Of a stretch of 64,000 nucleotides of DNA, positions 38,706 through 46,793 are shown one piece after another. The first letter of the stretch is position 1. Every line of letters begins with the position of its first letter. Below the pieces are notes generated by a model. The model had not been told where the DNA came from and made no database searches. It was given only the letters and a program-made list of their open reading frames with translations. Position numbers and translations under genes: made by a program. Origin of the DNA: Bacteroidaceae bacterium (GTDB taxonomy: Bacteria > Bacteroidota > Bacteroidia > Bacteroidales > Bacteroidaceae); assembly GCA_017546785.1 (NCBI GenBank), contig JAFYRW010000048.1, positions 1 through 64,000 on the forward strand, in the 5' to 3' direction.

Positions 38706-40304
38706 TTACGCTACAAAACCTTCGCTGTACTCAATCCATGCGCTACCGGTCCAGGTAACAACATCGCCGTTCTTGAACTTGCCGGCATCAGCAGTCAAGA
38801 TAACAACATCATTGATGTTGGGGTTAGATGGCAATGTATTTGCCGATGTCACGGTTGCTGCACCAGGAATAGAGCTTGTTGCCTTCGCGCCGTTCACCCA
38901 GATGTGTGAATAGCCCTTCAAGCAGAGACAGTCGATTGTCATCACAATCTCACGCTTAGCCTCCTCGCCCTGAACATTCTCAGTCTTGTTGTCCTCGTTC
39001 TTCATGTAGTAACGTACCAAGCCCTCCTCATCGATGAGAGCACCACAGTTGGTGTAACCGAGAGCGTCCAAAGTTGGGTCGTGAACAAGAGCAATGTCAC
39101 CGAATACAGTGTGAATTGCAGAACACTCAATGCCGAAGACCTTCTCCTTACTGTAGTTCACATTCTTGTACAATGTGAGATCTATCTGCTGGATGTCGTT
39201 GAGCAACTGCTTGCCAAGCAACCAAACCGCCTTCTTGGTAGCATTGAAACCTGTAAACTTCACCATAGACAGATTGATGAGGTCACCGAAAGTAATCTTT
39301 GACGCAAGGTCATACTGACGTTTGAACTGCCAACGGATACCCTTTGAGAAGTAGTCCCACTGATAGCCCATTGACGAATCCATTGCCTGCACCTTGAATT
39401 TACCGGGCTGGCCAACCCACGCTGTACGGCAGCTCTCAAGACGGAACTGGCGGAGAACAGCCTCTGCAATCTGCGACTCGCTGAACTGAATACGCTTCTT
39501 CTGCGCAGCAAAGTAATCGCTCACAATGCTGTTGCAGAGCTGTTTCTGCAAGTACAGACGCTCAGGCACAGGAGTAACAGTGTTAGGAGCAATAAACTTC
39601 TGAGTCTCGTACGCTGCCGAAGAGAGAAGAATAACCTCGGTTCCTACAGGAATTGTCGGTACTGTGCAATACTCGTCCGAAGCATTGTTCTTTGGACCGT
39701 TCACCGCCATTGCAATAGGAGCCTCATTTGCACTGTTCTTACCCACAAAGAAGAGCATGAGGTCTGTGCCTGGAAGCTCAACCTGGCCTGTAGGGTCGTA
39801 ACCGTTTACACCCTTACAGATGGCAGTGTAATACTCCTGGAAGATACGTCTGTCCTCATTGTCGAAAGGAATCTCTGCACGGGTCGCCTTCGCACCGGTG
39901 TACGCTGCATTGGTGTAAGCCTTTGAGCGCTTCTCGTCAATCATGTAATGGTCAACCTCAAAAGAGTTCACACGCACCTGACGCTTTACTCTGCGTTTGA
40001 TGGTGTCAATGACACTCTCGTCGCTTGCCACCTGTGTAATCTGGTCGTCAATGTCCGCCTCGACAAGGTCTCCCATCTCACTCATGTTGCTTACGGTAGT
40101 CGCCTCGCCTGGAGCCTGTGTAGGAAGACCGGCTTTACCACCGGTTGCATTCAACGCACCTTCACCATTTTCGGGAATACCCACAGCCGCCACCGCACAC
40201 ATCACACCAGTCTCAGTGTCACCAAAGAACATCAAGACCGCACTCACAACATACAGCAACGCCATCAAGGGATGCTGTTTGAAAAAATTAAAAACTTTCT
40301 TCAT
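38706..40304 (-). CDS. Major capsid protein with an N-terminal hydrophobic helix
   Basis: 532 residues between the scaffold and adaptor genes, so best assigned as major capsid. Residues 1-43 are unusual: a basic start and a hydrophobic helix (LMALLYVVSAVLMFF), like a signal anchor. The central region (about 90-450) has capsid-like segments (AILRQFRLESCRTAWVG-like, GDIALVHDPTLDALGY). The last 70 residues form an added beta module (GDVVTWTGSAWIEYSEGF), often seen in surface-exposed capsid insertions. The N-terminal arm may be removed during maturation. Confidence 0.75.
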   Translation of the reverse strand: MKKVFNFFKQHPLMALLYVVSAVLMFFGDTETGVMCAVAAVGIPENGEGALNATGGKAGLPTQAPGEATTVSNMSEMGDLVEADIDDQITQVASDESVIDTIKRRVKRQVRVNSFEVDHYMIDEKRSKAYTNAAYTGAKATRAEIPFDNEDRRIFQEYYTAICKGVNGYDPTGQVELPGTDLMLFFVGKNSANEAPIAMAVNGPKNNASDEYCTVPTIPVGTEVILLSSAAYETQKFIAPNTVTPVPERLYLQKQLCNSIVSDYFAAQKKRIQFSESQIAEAVLRQFRLESCRTAWVGQPGKFKVQAMDSSMGYQWDYFSKGIRWQFKRQYDLASKITFGDLINLSMVKFTGFNATKKAVWLLGKQLLNDIQQIDLTLYKNVNYSKEKVFGIECSAIHTVFGDIALVHDPTLDALGYTNCGALIDEEGLVRYYMKNEDNKTENVQGEEAKREIVMTIDCLCLKGYSHIWVNGAKATSSIPGAATVTSANTLPSNPNINDVVILTADAGKFKNGDVVTWTGSAWIEYSEGFVA

Positions 40305-40332
40305 CTTTTAAAAAACAATTATGTTAAACAAA

Positions 40333-41064
40333 TCACGCATTCAACGCCTTGGCAAGCAGAGAATTCATCGGTTTTTTCGGTTTCTCCACCTGGTGTACAC
40401 TCTGAGAACCCAGACCTTTAGGCATTCCGTCATCAGGTTTTGCACGCATCTCATTGATATTCGTATTGCGTCCCTTTATCTCTCCCGCTTGGAACGCATC
40501 TTCTGTATCCTTGTCATAGTCCACTGCCTTCTCTAAACGCTCAAACACCTCATTCTCCGCTTCACCATCCATCACAGGAATAATAATAGAGTCGAGAATC
40601 TTCAGTCTATACACCTCTGCATTCTTGCCCTTACCCTCAAAATAGGCATCCATAGCATCAAAGAACGCATTCATTTTACTATCGAATGCCTCTTTGTTTT
40701 TTGCCACCATATCCTTCTCCTCGTTAAAGGCATTCTCTGCCGCCATAATCTCGTCATATTCAGGAGTGCCCTCCTGTGCTTCAAGAAACTTACGGCCGAA
40801 ATGTCGCACCAATGCAGCACCTCCATTGCCACCGTTTACAATCTCCGCGAACACCTGCGCCAACTTAGGGTTATCTTGCATACCCTGAACAAGTCTCACG
40901 TTCATCTCCCTCTGTTCGCGCAGAAGGTCAAGCGCCATTTGGTCCACATCCCCGGTGCGTTTCTCCTCTGGCAGTATCTCATTCAATAAAGACTCCAATT
41001 CCTGCCTTGCGGTAGTATCTCCTACAGGTTCAGTGTTAATAATTTCTATTTTCTCCTCTTCCAT
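40333..41064 (-). CDS. Probable scaffolding protein (243 aa)
   Basis: Acidic, largely helical (MEEEKIEIINTEP; LDLLREQREMNVRLVQGMQ) with a basic C-terminus (HQVEKPKKPMNSLLAKALNA), the usual composition of scaffolds whose basic tail binds capsid. Directly upstream of the capsid gene. ATG 41064 chosen over 41124. Confidence 0.65.
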   Translation of the reverse strand: MEEEKIEIINTEPVGDTTARQELESLLNEILPEEKRTGDVDQMALDLLREQREMNVRLVQGMQDNPKLAQVFAEIVNGGNGGAALVRHFGRKFLEAQEGTPEYDEIMAAENAFNEEKDMVAKNKEAFDSKMNAFFDAMDAYFEGKGKNAEVYRLKILDSIIIPVMDGEAENEVFERLEKAVDYDKDTEDAFQAGEIKGRNTNINEMRAKPDDGMPKGLGSQSVHQVEKPKKPMNSLLAKALNA

Positions 41065-41207
41065 AATTATAAAATATTTCCCCAAAGGAAAGGAAATAAC
41101 CCCACCCCCTTTGTGCGAAATCATTACTAAGAATTACAGAATTATTATTTTCTTATAATATCATTGAAAAAGATTGTTAAAACGCGCACACGCACGCATT
41201 AAAGCAT

Positions 41208-41215
41208 TACATTTG
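41208..41215 (+). promoter_or_regulatory. Candidate promoter of the terminase unit
   Basis: TACATTTG fits TAnnTTTG and is followed by CATCG as in the early promoter at 12700. It lies 33 bp before the first terminase-unit gene. No good -33 box was seen. Confidence 0.5.
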
Positions 41216-41247
41216 CATCGCAGAAAGGGAGAGTCTGCCCATTTATT

Positions 41248-41622
41248 ATGCAATACAGCTCCCTTCTCATTCAAGACTTAGATGCCGCCTACACCTCCAT
41301 CAGCAATCATTACAGGCTCAATGGCATCTTCAAGACCCGTCGTCAGATATGCGACATCATATCACAATCCCCTGCCCCCCGTCTCTACATAACCCCCGAA
41401 TACGCATCACGTATTCTCAAGGCCTTCCCCAAGTACAGCGCCCGCCGATATGGTTCCACCGGTAAACACCGCGAACTCTACGAACGCTATCGCTCTTTAC
41501 CTCCCGAGGAGCGAAATATCGACGGCATCATTAAAATCATCAACCAGCCAGCGCCCAGTTTCTATCTAAGTTCCACATACATCTACATCTTACTTTACCG
41601 AATCTATGATAGAAGAAAATAA
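41248..41622 (+). CDS. Protein upstream of the terminase, possible small subunit (124 aa)
   Basis: LNGIFKTRRQICDIISQSPA and ASRILKAFPKYSARR suggest a small HTH-like basic protein. By position it may be the small terminase subunit, but no clear family match was seen. Overlaps terL by 17 bp. Confidence 0.55.
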   Translation: MQYSSLLIQDLDAAYTSISNHYRLNGIFKTRRQICDIISQSPAPRLYITPEYASRILKAFPKYSARRYGSTGKHRELYERYRSLPPEERNIDGIIKIINQPAPSFYLSSTYIYILLYRIYDRRK

Positions 41623-43555
41623 ACGCCGTCTCTCGCTCATTAACGCCCCCTACAACCCCATAACAGGCGAAGGCAGTCCAATCCCAAGAACGCTTGTAGA
41701 AATCCACGACAGCCCATTACCCCAGATGTGGCTCCCCAACGATATGCTCCTTGACCCCACTATCCAGTCCGTCATCGAGCACGGCTTCCATTGGCACATA
41801 AGGAAAGCCGGCCTGCCCGTCAACGACAAGACAATCAATAAATTTTGGGAAGATTTTTCACGAATAAGGAATAAATACGATTACGAATGGTACGCCCGTA
41901 TGTGCCAAACCATACAAGACAAGGAAACCCTCAAAGAAGTACCCTTCGTCCTGTGGCAACCACAAAGGAAATACCTCAAGGAACTCGAAAGTCTGCGACT
42001 ATCAGGCAAGGCAATAGACATCATCCTTTTGAAAGCCCGTCAGTGGGGAGGTTCGACCCTTACACAATTATATATGCAATGGTTGCAAGTATGCGTTTTC
42101 CCGGGAATAAACTCCGTCATCTGCGGAGATATCGAGAACCAGTCACGCATCGTTGCCGGTATGCTCTCACGAACTGTCAACAACACCCCACAATGGGTAT
42201 TGGGATGTAACATCAAGGAAGCACCCTATAAAGGCTCAACCTCAACCCGAGAAATCAAGCCCATCGGCTCACGCTACACAATAGGCTCAGCGCAGAAACC
42301 CGATAAAGTCCGTTCCGAAAACGTCTCCCTCGCCCACCTCACCGAGGTCGGCTTGTGGAAAGAGACCAAAGGAAAGAAACCCGAAGACCTTGTGCAAGCA
42401 ATCTTCGGAACCTGCTTAGGTGGTCCCGGCACGATGAAAGTCCTTGAGTCCACTGCAAAAGGAGTAGGAAACTATTTCCACAGAACTTGGAAAGGCGCAA
42501 CCACCACCAAAAAAGAAGAAAGAAACAACTTTCATCCGGTCTTTATTCCGTGGTTCGATATACCGCTGTACAGCAAACCGATAGAAGACTACGAAGCCTT
42601 CATCGCCACAATGACCGAGCGCGAGCACGAACTCTTTAAACTTGGCGCAACCCTCGAAGCAATAAACTGGTACAGAGACAAGAAGAAAGAAATCTCCGAC
42701 GAGTGGCGTCTCTCAAGCGAGTTCCCCTCCACCCCAACCGAAGCCTTCCAATCCACCGGCCGCAGAGTCTTCCGTATGGAATACGTCAAGACCACACGCG
42801 AGAGCTGCATTGCCCCTTGGTGGACAGGCGATGTCGATGGCGACTACCTTAATTGTAAATTCGTCAAGGGAACAGGCAATCTCGAAATATGGTATATGCC
42901 CGACCTCGATACCCCAATGCGAGATAGATACGTAGTCAGTGTCGATGTCGGTGGAGTCGGTGACAAGAGCGACTACTCTTGTATTAGAGTCTTTGATCGA
43001 TACTCAATGATAGAAGCCGGCATCCCCGAGATAGTCGCCCAATGGTACGGCCACATCGAGCACGACAAATTAGCGTGGAAATCAGCACAGATAGCCCATT
43101 TGTACGGCGACGCACTGTTAGTCATCGAGGCCAACACCCTCGAGACCGCAGGAACCGAAGGCAACCACTTCGAGTACATCTTGAACGAGATTGCCGACCA
43201 TTACTCCAACCTCTATTCACGCACCAGCGAGATAGAAATCAAGCAAGGCCGCCCCCGTAGGTGGGGCTTCCACACCAACAGCTCAACAAAACCGTTGGTC
43301 ATCAACTACCTCATCAAAGCCCTGCGTGACGGTCTCTACATCGAGCACTGCTCAAGCACCTGCGACGAGTTGGATTTATACGAATTCAAAGAGAACGGCA
43401 AGGAAATGGGAGCAGTCGAAGGCAACCACGACGACCGCGTTATGGCCACCGCCATCGGCCTTTGGGTATGCTACAACTACCCATTGCCTGTTGCAATAAA
43501 TAAACTCAACCCATCAAGAAAAAAGACACGCATAATCAGCGAAGCAAGCATTTAA
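41606..43555 (+). CDS. terL: Terminase large subunit
   Basis: 649 residues. ATPase: Walker A-like KARQWGGST (about 143-151) and a Walker B-like region ENVSLAHLTEVGLW (about 236-249). C-terminal RNase H-like nuclease: VVSVDVGGVGDKSDYS (first Asp, about 446), LVIEANT (about 510) and NHDDRVMATAIGLW (about 612). It translocates DNA into the prohead and cuts concatemers. Transcribed opposite to the capsid genes, a less common layout. Confidence 0.92.
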   Translation: MIEENKRRLSLINAPYNPITGEGSPIPRTLVEIHDSPLPQMWLPNDMLLDPTIQSVIEHGFHWHIRKAGLPVNDKTINKFWEDFSRIRNKYDYEWYARMCQTIQDKETLKEVPFVLWQPQRKYLKELESLRLSGKAIDIILLKARQWGGSTLTQLYMQWLQVCVFPGINSVICGDIENQSRIVAGMLSRTVNNTPQWVLGCNIKEAPYKGSTSTREIKPIGSRYTIGSAQKPDKVRSENVSLAHLTEVGLWKETKGKKPEDLVQAIFGTCLGGPGTMKVLESTAKGVGNYFHRTWKGATTTKKEERNNFHPVFIPWFDIPLYSKPIEDYEAFIATMTEREHELFKLGATLEAINWYRDKKKEISDEWRLSSEFPSTPTEAFQSTGRRVFRMEYVKTTRESCIAPWWTGDVDGDYLNCKFVKGTGNLEIWYMPDLDTPMRDRYVVSVDVGGVGDKSDYSCIRVFDRYSMIEAGIPEIVAQWYGHIEHDKLAWKSAQIAHLYGDALLVIEANTLETAGTEGNHFEYILNEIADHYSNLYSRTSEIEIKQGRPRRWGFHTNSSTKPLVINYLIKALRDGLYIEHCSSTCDELDLYEFKENGKEMGAVEGNHDDRVMATAIGLWVCYNYPLPVAINKLNPSRKKTRIISEASI

Positions 43556-43560
43556 TTTTG

Positions 43561-43568
43561 TATATTTG
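43561..43568 (+). promoter_or_regulatory. -7 element after the terminase gene
   Basis: TATATTTG preceded by TTTTG, in the context TTTTGTATATTTGCAG, which recurs on the minus strand at 44939. It lies 18 bp upstream of ATG 43586. Confidence 0.5.
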
Positions 43569-43585
43569 CAGAAATCAGAAGCCTT

Positions 43586-43762
43586 ATGACCATAGAATAA
43601 GCAAGAAAAGTTTGGGCGCAACGCTCTATGGAATTTCGCCAACGAGTAAAAGACAGCGGCCTCACAGCCGATGAATACTGCGAACGAGAGCGAAAGAAAA
43701 TAGAACAGGCAAAATTAACCCCTTGGCAATATTTTAAGAAATGGCTAAACTTGAAATGGTAG
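43586..43762 (+). pseudogene. Small gene interrupted by an in-frame TAA
   Basis: The frame from ATG 43586 reads MTIE, TAA (43598-43600), ARKVWAQRS and then MEFRQRVKDSGLTADEY to a TAG at 43762. Initiation at the internal ATG 43628 would give 44 residues, but the codons between the TAA and that ATG look coding, and the promoter spacing fits ATG 43586. So a change such as GAA to TAA is likely. A 7-bp stem (CCATAGA 43590-43596 with TCTATGG 43625-43631) covers the internal start. Confidence 0.55.
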
Positions 43763-43875
43763 AAAGCGAAGAAGCTAAACGAGAGATTTTAGAGACCATC
43801 GACAAACTATGTGCGCAGCCACTTGATTACAATACGGTGGTTCAGGAACTTGACTATATAACCAGACATACATAA
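43741..43875 (+). CDS. Small acidic protein (44 aa)
   Basis: MAKLEMVESEEAKREILETI and a tail ending in ITRHT. The start lies within the preceding frame (22-bp overlap). Helical; function unknown. Confidence 0.5.
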   Translation: MAKLEMVESEEAKREILETIDKLCAQPLDYNTVVQELDYITRHT

Positions 43876-43882
43876 GATTGTT

Positions 43883-44087
43883 TATAGGCGAGAAGCCTAT
43901 ATCATTACATCGCCAAATGTTTAAATCTTATTCCCATACTGCAAACAGTATCGGTTTCGGGGAGCGGTACACCATAGACGTGTGTCGCTCCCTGCGTTTT
44001 CACCCTAAATCAGTGGTACACTTACCACCGTTTTTGGTGGTAAACACCTAAAGTTCTTGTAGATGTTTGAAGAATCTACAAGTTTTT
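43883..44087 (+). ncRNA. About 200-nt intergenic region with four perfect hairpins and a terminator
   Basis: TATAGGC/GCCTATA (43883/43895), ATACTG-CAAA-CAGTAT (43936-43951), GGGAGCG/CGCTCCC (43960-43966 with 43986-43992, inner ACAC/GTGT), TTACCACC/GGTGGTAA (44022/44036), and the terminator at 44056-44082. No gene is present. The regular succession of hairpins suggests a small RNA or a heavily structured 3' UTR. Confidence 0.45.
44056..44087 (+). terminator. Intrinsic terminator of the terminase unit
   Basis: CTTGTAGAT (44056-44064) pairs with ATCTACAAG (44074-44082), followed by TTTTT. It ends rightward transcription facing the leftward accessory genes. Confidence 0.85.
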
Positions 44088-44143
44088 ATACAAAAAAGCG
44101 TGACGGTGTGTCACGCCTTCATCCTTATAAAACCCTACGAGTA

Positions 44144-44542
44144 TTATTTAGTTTCCGATACAACTTCATTTATTATCGTTCCCGCAGCGTCCGGAGTAAG
44201 CGCACCGTACGCAACAAGCAACATCATAATCGAAAAAAGAACCACCAAAGCCGTAACCCAATTGTCGCGCTGGTATATCCTCACAAGTATAGCAATTACC
44301 CCAGCCATACCAAGCGCAACTATTGCCACGGGAACCTGTATTGCAGGAGCAAAACAAGGGACATACCACAAAAAGCAAAGCAACGCAATATAGGCAATCC
44401 CTAACCACACAAACGTCCTATATCCAAACTTCGCCTTTCTTGGGGATTTAAGTAGCCCTGAAAGTTCGCAATCCGAAGCCTTCAGGAACTCCAAAATATC
44501 ATTAGAGTCCCCCTTGATACCTTTTATCTCAAGTTCACCCAT
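44144..44542 (-). CDS. Membrane protein of the accessory island (132 aa)
   Basis: Soluble N-terminal part (ILEFLKASDCELSGLLKS) then three or four membrane segments between residues 44 and 122. No family recognised. Overlaps its upstream gene by 8 nt, so probably one unit. Confidence 0.65.
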   Translation of the reverse strand: MGELEIKGIKGDSNDILEFLKASDCELSGLLKSPRKAKFGYRTFVWLGIAYIALLCFLWYVPCFAPAIQVPVAIVALGMAGVIAILVRIYQRDNWVTALVVLFSIMMLLVAYGALTPDAAGTIINEVVSETK

Positions 44543-44918
44543 TGTTCTTTCTTTTATCCATTACAGCATCAACCACCGCCCGCACATCCTTGACAGCCAT
44601 ATCCTCAGTCCATTGATCCGCATCATTGTTCTTTATTATAATAATGTAATTTTTGGAAAGAATAACAGATGTGCCCGGTACGTTCCCCGGACTCTCCTCG
44701 CCCTTGAATAAATTGGTTCTTCTCATAGCCTCCTGTAAGGTGGGCGATACACTTCTGTATTCATCTTTCGTCTGCATACCAATACCCAACTCACCCACAA
44801 TGACAGAGCCGCTATCATAAGGATATACTGTAAACAGCAACCCCACACCGCTTCTCATCATTGGCGAGAACAACCTTCTGAAATTATTCAAGTAATTTAT
44901 AACCTTCTTATCCTGCAT
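44535..44918 (-). CDS. Hypothetical accessory protein (127 aa)
   Basis: LLFTVYPYDSGSVIVGELGI and TSVILSKNYIIIIKNNDADQ suggest a beta-rich cytosolic protein, perhaps partner of the membrane protein downstream. Low GC relative to virion genes. No family recognised. Confidence 0.6.
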   Translation of the reverse strand: MQDKKVINYLNNFRRLFSPMMRSGVGLLFTVYPYDSGSVIVGELGIGMQTKDEYRSVSPTLQEAMRRTNLFKGEESPGNVPGTSVILSKNYIIIIKNNDADQWTEDMAVKDVRAVVDAVMDKRKNNG

Positions 44919-44938
44919 ATCTAAAACAGTTTATACTG

Positions 44939-44946
44939 CAAATATA
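44939..44946 (-). promoter_or_regulatory. Leftward -7 element of the accessory island
   Basis: Minus strand TATATTTG, preceded by TTTTTG and followed by CAG, the same context as at 43561. It is 21 bp upstream of ATG 44918. Confidence 0.55.
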
Positions 44947-45090
44947 CAAAAATCTCATTTATATTGTTTGCTCTTTTGTCACAAACACAATTTTCCCCGA
45001 TTTTCTTGCACGTAAAAAATAGAAACACATGAAATAAAAATGAGCGTTGCTATGTTTGTGTATTAATATTACTCCCTTCGAGCTGTGTTA

Positions 45091-45942
45091 CTATCTGCGT
45101 TTTATAGTGTAGCAATCTTCCAGTCTTTGTGTGTTGAATGGAATGGCCACATACCACAATAGGAATGTTAAAATTTCATTCTTGTAAACTTCGTTTATCA
45201 TTGATATTTGCCAGGATTCAATTAACATGAATTGGCTCATGTAGTTTAAAAACCACCACCCGAGAGCAACAAGTCCCATCGCTATAAGTGGAACAAATAC
45301 GATATTTCCAAACGTCGGACAATTTTTAGAATTATTTTTTAACCTGAATGAAATAACCCAACCGATCAATAATGCAGCCATCGACACACGTAACACCGAT
45401 ACATTGGCTATTCCGTAAAGTTCTCCCATTGTCAGCATTTTCACACCTTCTTGAATAAGTAAAAATATTATCAAGAAAATGACAAGTGCAAAATTACTGT
45501 TGTATAGTTTATTATTTAGCGGCCTTTTCTCATATATAATATACTTGAGCTTCTTTTTGGATTCAAAACCCTGAATATCGGAAAATTCTCCATTCCAACA
45601 CCATTCAAACATATCATCAAAACAAGCCACAAACAATCCTTTATCCCATACCTCTTTTGCAAAATCGTTGTTTCTGTTAGTAGCCAGAAACCACATCTCC
45701 TCCTTTTGCTTTATCTGTGTCTTCATTTTTTCTTTCATAGGTTGCAAAAGTTTTCTCATTTCCGCCTTATTGTTCGCCTTTTCGTATGCGCCCTCTTCAG
45801 CAACCTTACACATTAACCTTGCAAAAGATACATCATTTATACTCTTGTCACCGTTTATAAATGCCTCTAAATCTATCGTGTTTACCAGCTGTGTTTTTTC
45901 ATCAACTGTCACCTGTGTTCTTTTATCTTCAAGCATATCCAT
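45091..45942 (-). CDS. Membrane protein with cytosolic N-terminal half (283 aa)
   Basis: Residues 1-145 are soluble and charged (EKMKTQIKQKEEMW, FDDMFEWCWNGEF). Four membrane segments follow (about 153-170, 185-203, 215-235, 255-272). No family recognised. AT-rich DNA, its own transcription direction and location between virion modules mark it as a phage accessory gene; superinfection exclusion or defence is possible but not shown. Confidence 0.65.
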   Translation of the reverse strand: MDMLEDKRTQVTVDEKTQLVNTIDLEAFINGDKSINDVSFARLMCKVAEEGAYEKANNKAEMRKLLQPMKEKMKTQIKQKEEMWFLATNRNNDFAKEVWDKGLFVACFDDMFEWCWNGEFSDIQGFESKKKLKYIIYEKRPLNNKLYNSNFALVIFLIIFLLIQEGVKMLTMGELYGIANVSVLRVSMAALLIGWVISFRLKNNSKNCPTFGNIVFVPLIAMGLVALGWWFLNYMSQFMLIESWQISMINEVYKNEILTFLLWYVAIPFNTQRLEDCYTIKRR

Positions 45943-46024
45943 ACACTGTAATAATATCCTCCGTCTTAAATATCGCTACAATAGGAGCGCCAATAAAACG
46001 TAAGATGTTTTCATACTTATACAT
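45929..46024 (-). CDS. Possible 31-residue leader ORF
   Basis: MYKYENILRFIGAPIVAIF then KTEDIITVYGYA. It overlaps the start of the membrane-protein gene by 14 bp, so translation could be coupled. Short, but natural in composition. Confidence 0.4.
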   Translation of the reverse strand: MYKYENILRFIGAPIVAIFKTEDIITVYGYA

Positions 46025-46035
46025 TTTTCAAAGTT

Positions 46036-46440
46036 TTATTCATAATTATTCTTTTTTTCTACATATTGTTGAAATCTCATCGCCATATTTTGCATATACA
46101 TTTCTACAGGCACACCTTGTTTGTGCGCTTTGGTAACGATGGAGTTCTCGTTAGTTAGCTCAAAATGAAGCTCTTTTATTTTTTCATTTGAAGGATTTTC
46201 GCCTTTATACGTTATATACATATTATACATAGGCATCACTTCAGGGTCTATTACAATCCTTAGACCTATTGTATTATAAGGTGTAATTTCCCAATCATCT
46301 AAAGAATTGATAACATCGCATACGCTTCTATCAATGTTTAATAATCTTTGAATATCGCGTATTCTTTTTGTGTCAGGGTCAAAGAATACAAACCACAATA
46401 ATACAACCACAACGACAGTGGCAAGAATAAACCAAATCAT
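46036..46440 (-). CDS. Single-pass membrane protein (134 aa)
   Basis: N-terminal helix (MIWFILATVVVVVLLWFVFF), then a soluble domain with IRDIQRLLNIDRSVCDVINS and a C-terminal basic helix. No family recognised. First gene of the leftward accessory group. Confidence 0.6.
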   Translation of the reverse strand: MIWFILATVVVVVLLWFVFFDPDTKRIRDIQRLLNIDRSVCDVINSLDDWEITPYNTIGLRIVIDPEVMPMYNMYITYKGENPSNEKIKELHFELTNENSIVTKAHKQGVPVEMYMQNMAMRFQQYVEKKNNYE

Positions 46441-46514
46441 AATTTGGTGCGTTTTTTATTTCCGCAAGTTTACTTTATTTATAAATATCCCCCAAACAAT
46501 TTTTAACAAATTTT

Positions 46515-46528
46515 CAAGGCAAGCCTTG
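46515..46528. promoter_or_regulatory. Palindrome between divergent accessory units
   Basis: CAAGGC-AA-GCCTTG is a perfect inverted repeat just upstream of the -33 box of the second antirepressor promoter, and lies on the 5' side of the leftward gene at 46440. Candidate operator. Confidence 0.45.
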
Positions 46529-46553
46529 CTTTTGCAAATTTCCCCCCTTTTTG

Positions 46554-46584
46554 TTTGCCGTTTCAAAAAGAGTGCCTATATTTG
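46554..46584 (+). promoter_or_regulatory. Strong promoter of antirepressor locus 2
   Basis: TTTG at 46554-46557, 19-bp spacer, TATATTTG at 46577-46584. Predicted start about 46589-46592. Confidence 0.8.
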
Positions 46585-46589
46585 CGGTG

Positions 46590-46650
46590 CTCAATAATTC
46601 ATAGATGCAGGCAAGGCTTCTATGGAACTCCGTAGGAGTTTTATTTTTTT
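46590..46650 (+). ncRNA. Short terminated leader RNA, C4-like, locus 2
   Basis: About 60 nt ending in AACTCC-GTA-GGAGTT (46626-46640) and a T-tract. The DNA segment 46586-46605 is complementary to 46732-46751 over 20 positions (18 Watson-Crick, two G.U); about 16 of these lie inside the predicted RNA. The target is directly upstream of the antirepressor start and itself pairs with the start codon region. Same design as locus 1. Confidence 0.6.
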
Positions 46651-46691
46651 GCCGAAGACATATAGAAATTGTTATACCTATATTAAAGTAT

Positions 46692-46793
46692 AGCACACGA
46701 ACAGGGAGGATACGGAAACGCCCTCACACATTCTATGGATTGTTGAGCACCTGTGACCGTGTGCTTTTTGTTTTTATATCATGCTCAACAATC
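46692..46793 (+). promoter_or_regulatory. Interleaved-stem leader controlling antirepressor 2
   Basis: AGCACACG (46692-46699) pairs with CGTGTGCT (46758-46765), and GATTGTTGAGCA (46738-46749) pairs with TGCTCAACAATC (46782-46793), which begins at the second base of the ATG. The stems interleave as in locus 1. The 12-bp stem would bury the start codon; binding of the short RNA to 46732-46751 would compete with it. Confidence 0.6.

Noticed and set aside
29935-43762. Alternative genetic code explaining the in-frame TAG and TAA
   Set aside because: TAG, TGA and TAA all serve as normal stops in overlapping genes of the same phage, so reassignment does not fit.
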